This document shows, one piece after another, positions 61,423 to 64,000 of a DNA stretch of 64,000 nucleotides. Numbering within the stretch: the first letter of the stretch is position 1; each line of letters begins with the position of its first letter. This DNA comes from Thioalkalivibrio sp. ALJ12 (GTDB lineage: Bacteria > Pseudomonadota > Gammaproteobacteria > Ectothiorhodospirales > Ectothiorhodospiraceae). The stretch spans positions 1,334,001-1,398,000 of the forward strand of contig NZ_KB899538.1 of assembly GCF_000378305.1 (NCBI RefSeq), written 5' to 3'. A model generated the notes under the pieces. That model was not told the DNA's origin. It did not search any database and saw only the letters and a list, made by a program, of their open reading frames with translations. The translations under genes and the position numbers were made by a program.

Positions 61423-64000
61423 ATGATGCGCTTTACCGATATCTTTATTCAGAAGCCCGTGCTGGCCACTGTGGTCAGCCTGTTCATCCTGCTGTTCGGG
61501 GTGCGGGCGGTGTTCGACCTGAACGTGCGCCAGTTCCCCGAGGTGCAGAACGCGGTGGTCACGGTCAGCACCGCCTATATCGGCGCGGATGCGGACCTGG
61601 TACAGGGATTCATCACCACGCCGATGGAGCGCGAGATCGCCGAGGCGGAGGGGATCGACTACATCGTGTCCAACAGCCTGCCGGGGATAAGCACGGTGCA
61701 GGCGTTCCTGGAGCTGGACTACGATCCGAACCAGGCGCTGACGCAGATCTCCGCCCAGGTGGACAAGATTCGCAGCGATCTGCCATCGGAGGCCGAGGAC
61801 CCGGTGGTGGATCTCTCCGTGGGTCAGGATGTGGCGGCGATGTACCTGTCGTTCTATTCCGAGCGCCTCTCCAACAATCAGACCACCGACTACCTGATTC
61901 GCGAGGTGCAGCCGGAGCTGGCCACCGTTAACGGCGTTCAGCGGGCCGAGATCCTCGGCGATCAGAGCTTTGCGATGCGCGCCTGGCTGGACGCCAATCG
62001 CATGGCGGCCTATGGCGTAACCGGGCGCGACGTTCGGTCGGCGCTGGAGGGCAACAATGTCCTCTCCGCGGTGGGGCAGACCAAGGGCTCGATGGTGAGC
62101 CTGGACCTGACCGCGGATACCGACCTGCAGACCCCGGAGGCGTTCGAGCAGCTGATCCTGTTCGAGCAGGAGGGCGACCTGGTGCGTCTTGGCGATATCG
62201 CCGAGGTGGAGCTGGGGTCGGAGAACTACGACACCTCGGTGCGCTTCAACGGTCAGGCGGCGACGTTCATCGGCATCGAGCTGGCGCCGGATGCCAATGC
62301 CCTGGAGGTGATCGCGGATGTACGCGAGATCTTCGAGGAGCGCATCGAGCCGCGCCTGCCCTCCGGGCTGGAGGGCGAGATCGTTTATGACTCCACCGAA
62401 TACATCGAGAGCGCGATCGACGAGGTGTTGACGACCATCGTGCTGGCGCTGCTGATCGTGCTGGTCGTGATTTATCTGTTTCTTGGCTCGTGGCGCAGTG
62501 TGCTGATCCCGGCGGTGGCGGTACCGCTGTCCCTGATCGGGACCTTCATGCTGATGCTCCTGATGGGGTTCTCGCTGAACCTGCTGACGCTGCTGGCGAT
62601 GGTGCTGGCCATCGGCATCGTGGTCGATGACGCGATCATCATGCTGGAGAACATCTCGCGGCATATCGAGGAGGGCATGTCGCGCATGGACGCGGCGATC
62701 CAGGGGGCGCGCGAGCTCGCGTGGCCGATTGTCGCGATGTCGACCACGCTGGTGGCGGTCTTCCTGCCGCTGGGGTTCATCGGCGGCCTGACCGGCACGC
62801 TCTTCATCGAGTTTGCGTTTACCCTGGCGGCGACGGTCGTGATCTCGGGGATTGTCGCGATCACGCTGTCGCCAATGATGTGTTCGAAAATCCTGCGCGA
62901 TGGTTCGGTCGAGCGGCGCGGGCGCATCGAGTCGTGGCTGGACGCGCGCTTTGACAGCCTGCGCGAGCGCTATCGCCGACGGCTGCACGGGGCACTGAAT
63001 GACCGCTTCACCGTCGCCGCCTTCGGCGCCATCGTGCTGGTGTCCTGCTACTTCCTGTTCGTGACTTCGCAGACCGAGCTGGAGCCGCAGGAGGACCAGG
63101 GTTTCGCCTTCTCGATCATGGAAGGCGATGCCTACATGGGGATCGATTACCTGGAGCGCAACACCGCGCTGACCGACGGCTTTTTCGACCGCATCCCCGA
63201 GCTCGACAACATCTTTATCGTGAACGGCTTTGGCGGCGGACCCGGTATGGCCGGGGCGACCAACCAGGCCCTGGGCGGTTTCGTTATGGCGCCCTGGGAT
63301 CAGCGTGACCGAACGACTGCCAAGATCCTGGAAGAGGACCTGCAGCCGGCGCTGGAAGGGCTGCCAGGGCTCGAGGTGTTCGCGATCCAGCCGCCGCAGC
63401 TGCCGACCCCGGGGCAGGGCGCGCCGGTCAGCGTTGTGTTCGGCTCCACCAGCTCGTTCGAGGAGTTGAACGAGCTGAGTCAGGAGATCAAGGACCGGGC
63501 GATGGAGACGGGTCGGTTCATCTTCCTCGATACCGATCTCAACTTCGACCAGCCACGGGTGGATCTGAAGATTGACCGCGAGCGTGCCTCGCAGCTTGGC
63601 ATCGACATGGCGACGCTGAATGCCGATCTGGCGACGTATCTCTCCGGCGGGTTCGCCGGGCGGTTTGCGATGGAGAACCGCAGTTATCGCGTGATCCCGC
63701 AGGTCCAGCGTTCCGACCGCCTGACGCCGGAGCAGCTTGAGGAGCTGTACACGCGCACCGCGGACGGCGAGCCGATACCGTTGTCCAGCATCGTGACGCT
63801 GGAAGAGACGGTCACGCCGCGCCAGCTCAACCGCTTCCAGCAGCTGAACGCGGTGACCCTGCAGGGGGTGCCACGGCCCGGCGTCACCCTCGGGGAGGCG
63901 CTGGACATCATCGACCGGATTGCCGCCGAGGTGCTGCCGCCCGATGTGAACGTGGACTATGCCGGCGAGTCGCGGCAGCTGAAGGCCGAGGGTGGGGATC
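61423..64000 (+). CDS. RND efflux inner-membrane transporter (partial, runs off window)
   Basis: Open from ATG 61423 (second ATG at 61426) to the window end, 859 codons; family members have about 1020-1050. Begins FTDIFIQKPVLATVVSLFIL, has the proton-relay aspartates in GIVVDDAIIMLENI (TM4) and porter-domain segments such as PLGFIGGLTGTLFIEFAF and AIQPPQLPTPGQGAPV. Hydrophobe/amphiphile (HAE1) branch by overall layout. Twelve bases after the adaptor stop. Confidence 0.95.
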   Translation, partial: MMRFTDIFIQKPVLATVVSLFILLFGVRAVFDLNVRQFPEVQNAVVTVSTAYIGADADLVQGFITTPMEREIAEAEGIDYIVSNSLPGISTVQAFLELDYDPNQALTQISAQVDKIRSDLPSEAEDPVVDLSVGQDVAAMYLSFYSERLSNNQTTDYLIREVQPELATVNGVQRAEILGDQSFAMRAWLDANRMAAYGVTGRDVRSALEGNNVLSAVGQTKGSMVSLDLTADTDLQTPEAFEQLILFEQEGDLVRLGDIAEVELGSENYDTSVRFNGQAATFIGIELAPDANALEVIADVREIFEERIEPRLPSGLEGEIVYDSTEYIESAIDEVLTTIVLALLIVLVVIYLFLGSWRSVLIPAVAVPLSLIGTFMLMLLMGFSLNLLTLLAMVLAIGIVVDDAIIMLENISRHIEEGMSRMDAAIQGARELAWPIVAMSTTLVAVFLPLGFIGGLTGTLFIEFAFTLAATVVISGIVAITLSPMMCSKILRDGSVERRGRIESWLDARFDSLRERYRRRLHGALNDRFTVAAFGAIVLVSCYFLFVTSQTELEPQEDQGFAFSIMEGDAYMGIDYLERNTALTDGFFDRIPELDNIFIVNGFGGGPGMAGATNQALGGFVMAPWDQRDRTTAKILEEDLQPALEGLPGLEVFAIQPPQLPTPGQGAPVSVVFGSTSSFEELNELSQEIKDRAMETGRFIFLDTDLNFDQPRVDLKIDRERASQLGIDMATLNADLATYLSGGFAGRFAMENRSYRVIPQVQRSDRLTPEQLEELYTRTADGEPIPLSSIVTLEETVTPRQLNRFQQLNAVTLQGVPRPGVTLGEALDIIDRIAAEVLPPDVNVDYAGESRQLKAEGGD

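Noticed and set aside
61093-62988. Leftward 631-codon frame
   Set aside because: Shadow of the RND adaptor and pump, whose own reading frame shows clear motifs; composition rich in R, H, Q as in other antisense shadows here.

Overview
The window is high-GC, gene-dense chromosome from a gammaproteobacterium, most probably a chemolithoautotrophic sulfur oxidiser of the Thioalkalivibrio/Ectothiorhodospiraceae type. This is inferred from gene content: a Tat-type sulfide:quinone oxidoreductase, a sulfane-sulfur regulator of the FisR type, a periplasmic DsrE-like protein, an SbtA/SbtB bicarbonate uptake pair, a CbbY-type phosphatase, and the suhB-trmJ-cysE-isc gene order seen in gammaproteobacteria. 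No phage, integrase, full-length insertion sequence or CRISPR array was seen.

Layout. 1-3 kb: end of a cobalamin locus (cobK leftward; cobL, cobE, cobM rightward and overlapping). 3-5.2 kb: a leftward porin plus cytochrome c' pair behind a clear cobalamin riboswitch. 5.3-7 kb: di-heme peroxidase behind an FNR-type box, and a DUF4399 protein. 7-9 kb: gltX, tRNA-Ala, a tiny membrane protein, tRNA-Glu. 9-13.6 kb: a giant BTAD/AAA/TPR regulator and a DsrE-like protein. 13.7-18 kb: a leftward DNA-repair operon (CarH/LitR-like regulator, FeS-type photolyase, classical photolyase, small protein) behind three exact 11-bp operator repeats. 18-21 kb: DUF255 thioredoxin-fold protein, then about 1 kb of non-coding DNA that is mainly a large inverted repeat. 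21-29.4 kb: suhB / trmJ, cysE and the full iscRSUA-hscBA-fdx-iscX operon, followed by a convergent Atm1-like exporter. 31-39.9 kb: diguanylate cyclase, recQ, DUF3581, DUF2237, CodB-type permease, quinone reductase, sbtAB, thpR. 39.9-46.5 kb: leftward CbrX/CbrA/CbrB-like system, gluQRS and dksA. 46.6-50.8 kb: CbbY-type phosphatase and cydDC. 51-57.7 kb: sqr divergent from a cyanide-insensitive-type bd oxidase (cioAB), then a FisR-like sigma-54 activator and an unknown exported protein. 57.8-64 kb: 1-Cys peroxiredoxin, DJ-1/PfpI protein, and a TetR-MFP-RND efflux operon that runs off the end.

Two observations stand out. (1) sqr and cioAB are divergent, each has a sigma-54 -24/-12 promoter of identical form, and between them lie two matching palindromes 30 bp apart. 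The sigma-54 activator just downstream carries three cysteines spaced as in the polysulfide sensor FisR. This reads as a self-contained sulfide-detoxifying respiratory switch: sulfide to quinone to a sulfide-tolerant bd oxidase. (2) Three copies of a 303-305 bp palindromic element with 22-31 bp terminal inverted repeats sit at 44.4, 45.7 and 50.8 kb. Each is bounded by CTAG (one boundary decayed to CTGG) and abuts the stop codon of the upstream leftward gene. In two cases the CTAG supplies the TAG stop, and in the third the gene now reads into the element.

The other regulatory logic visible is a B12 riboswitch ahead of a porin instead of btuB, light/CarH-like control of photolyases, IscR autoregulation of isc, and FNR-type control of the peroxidase.
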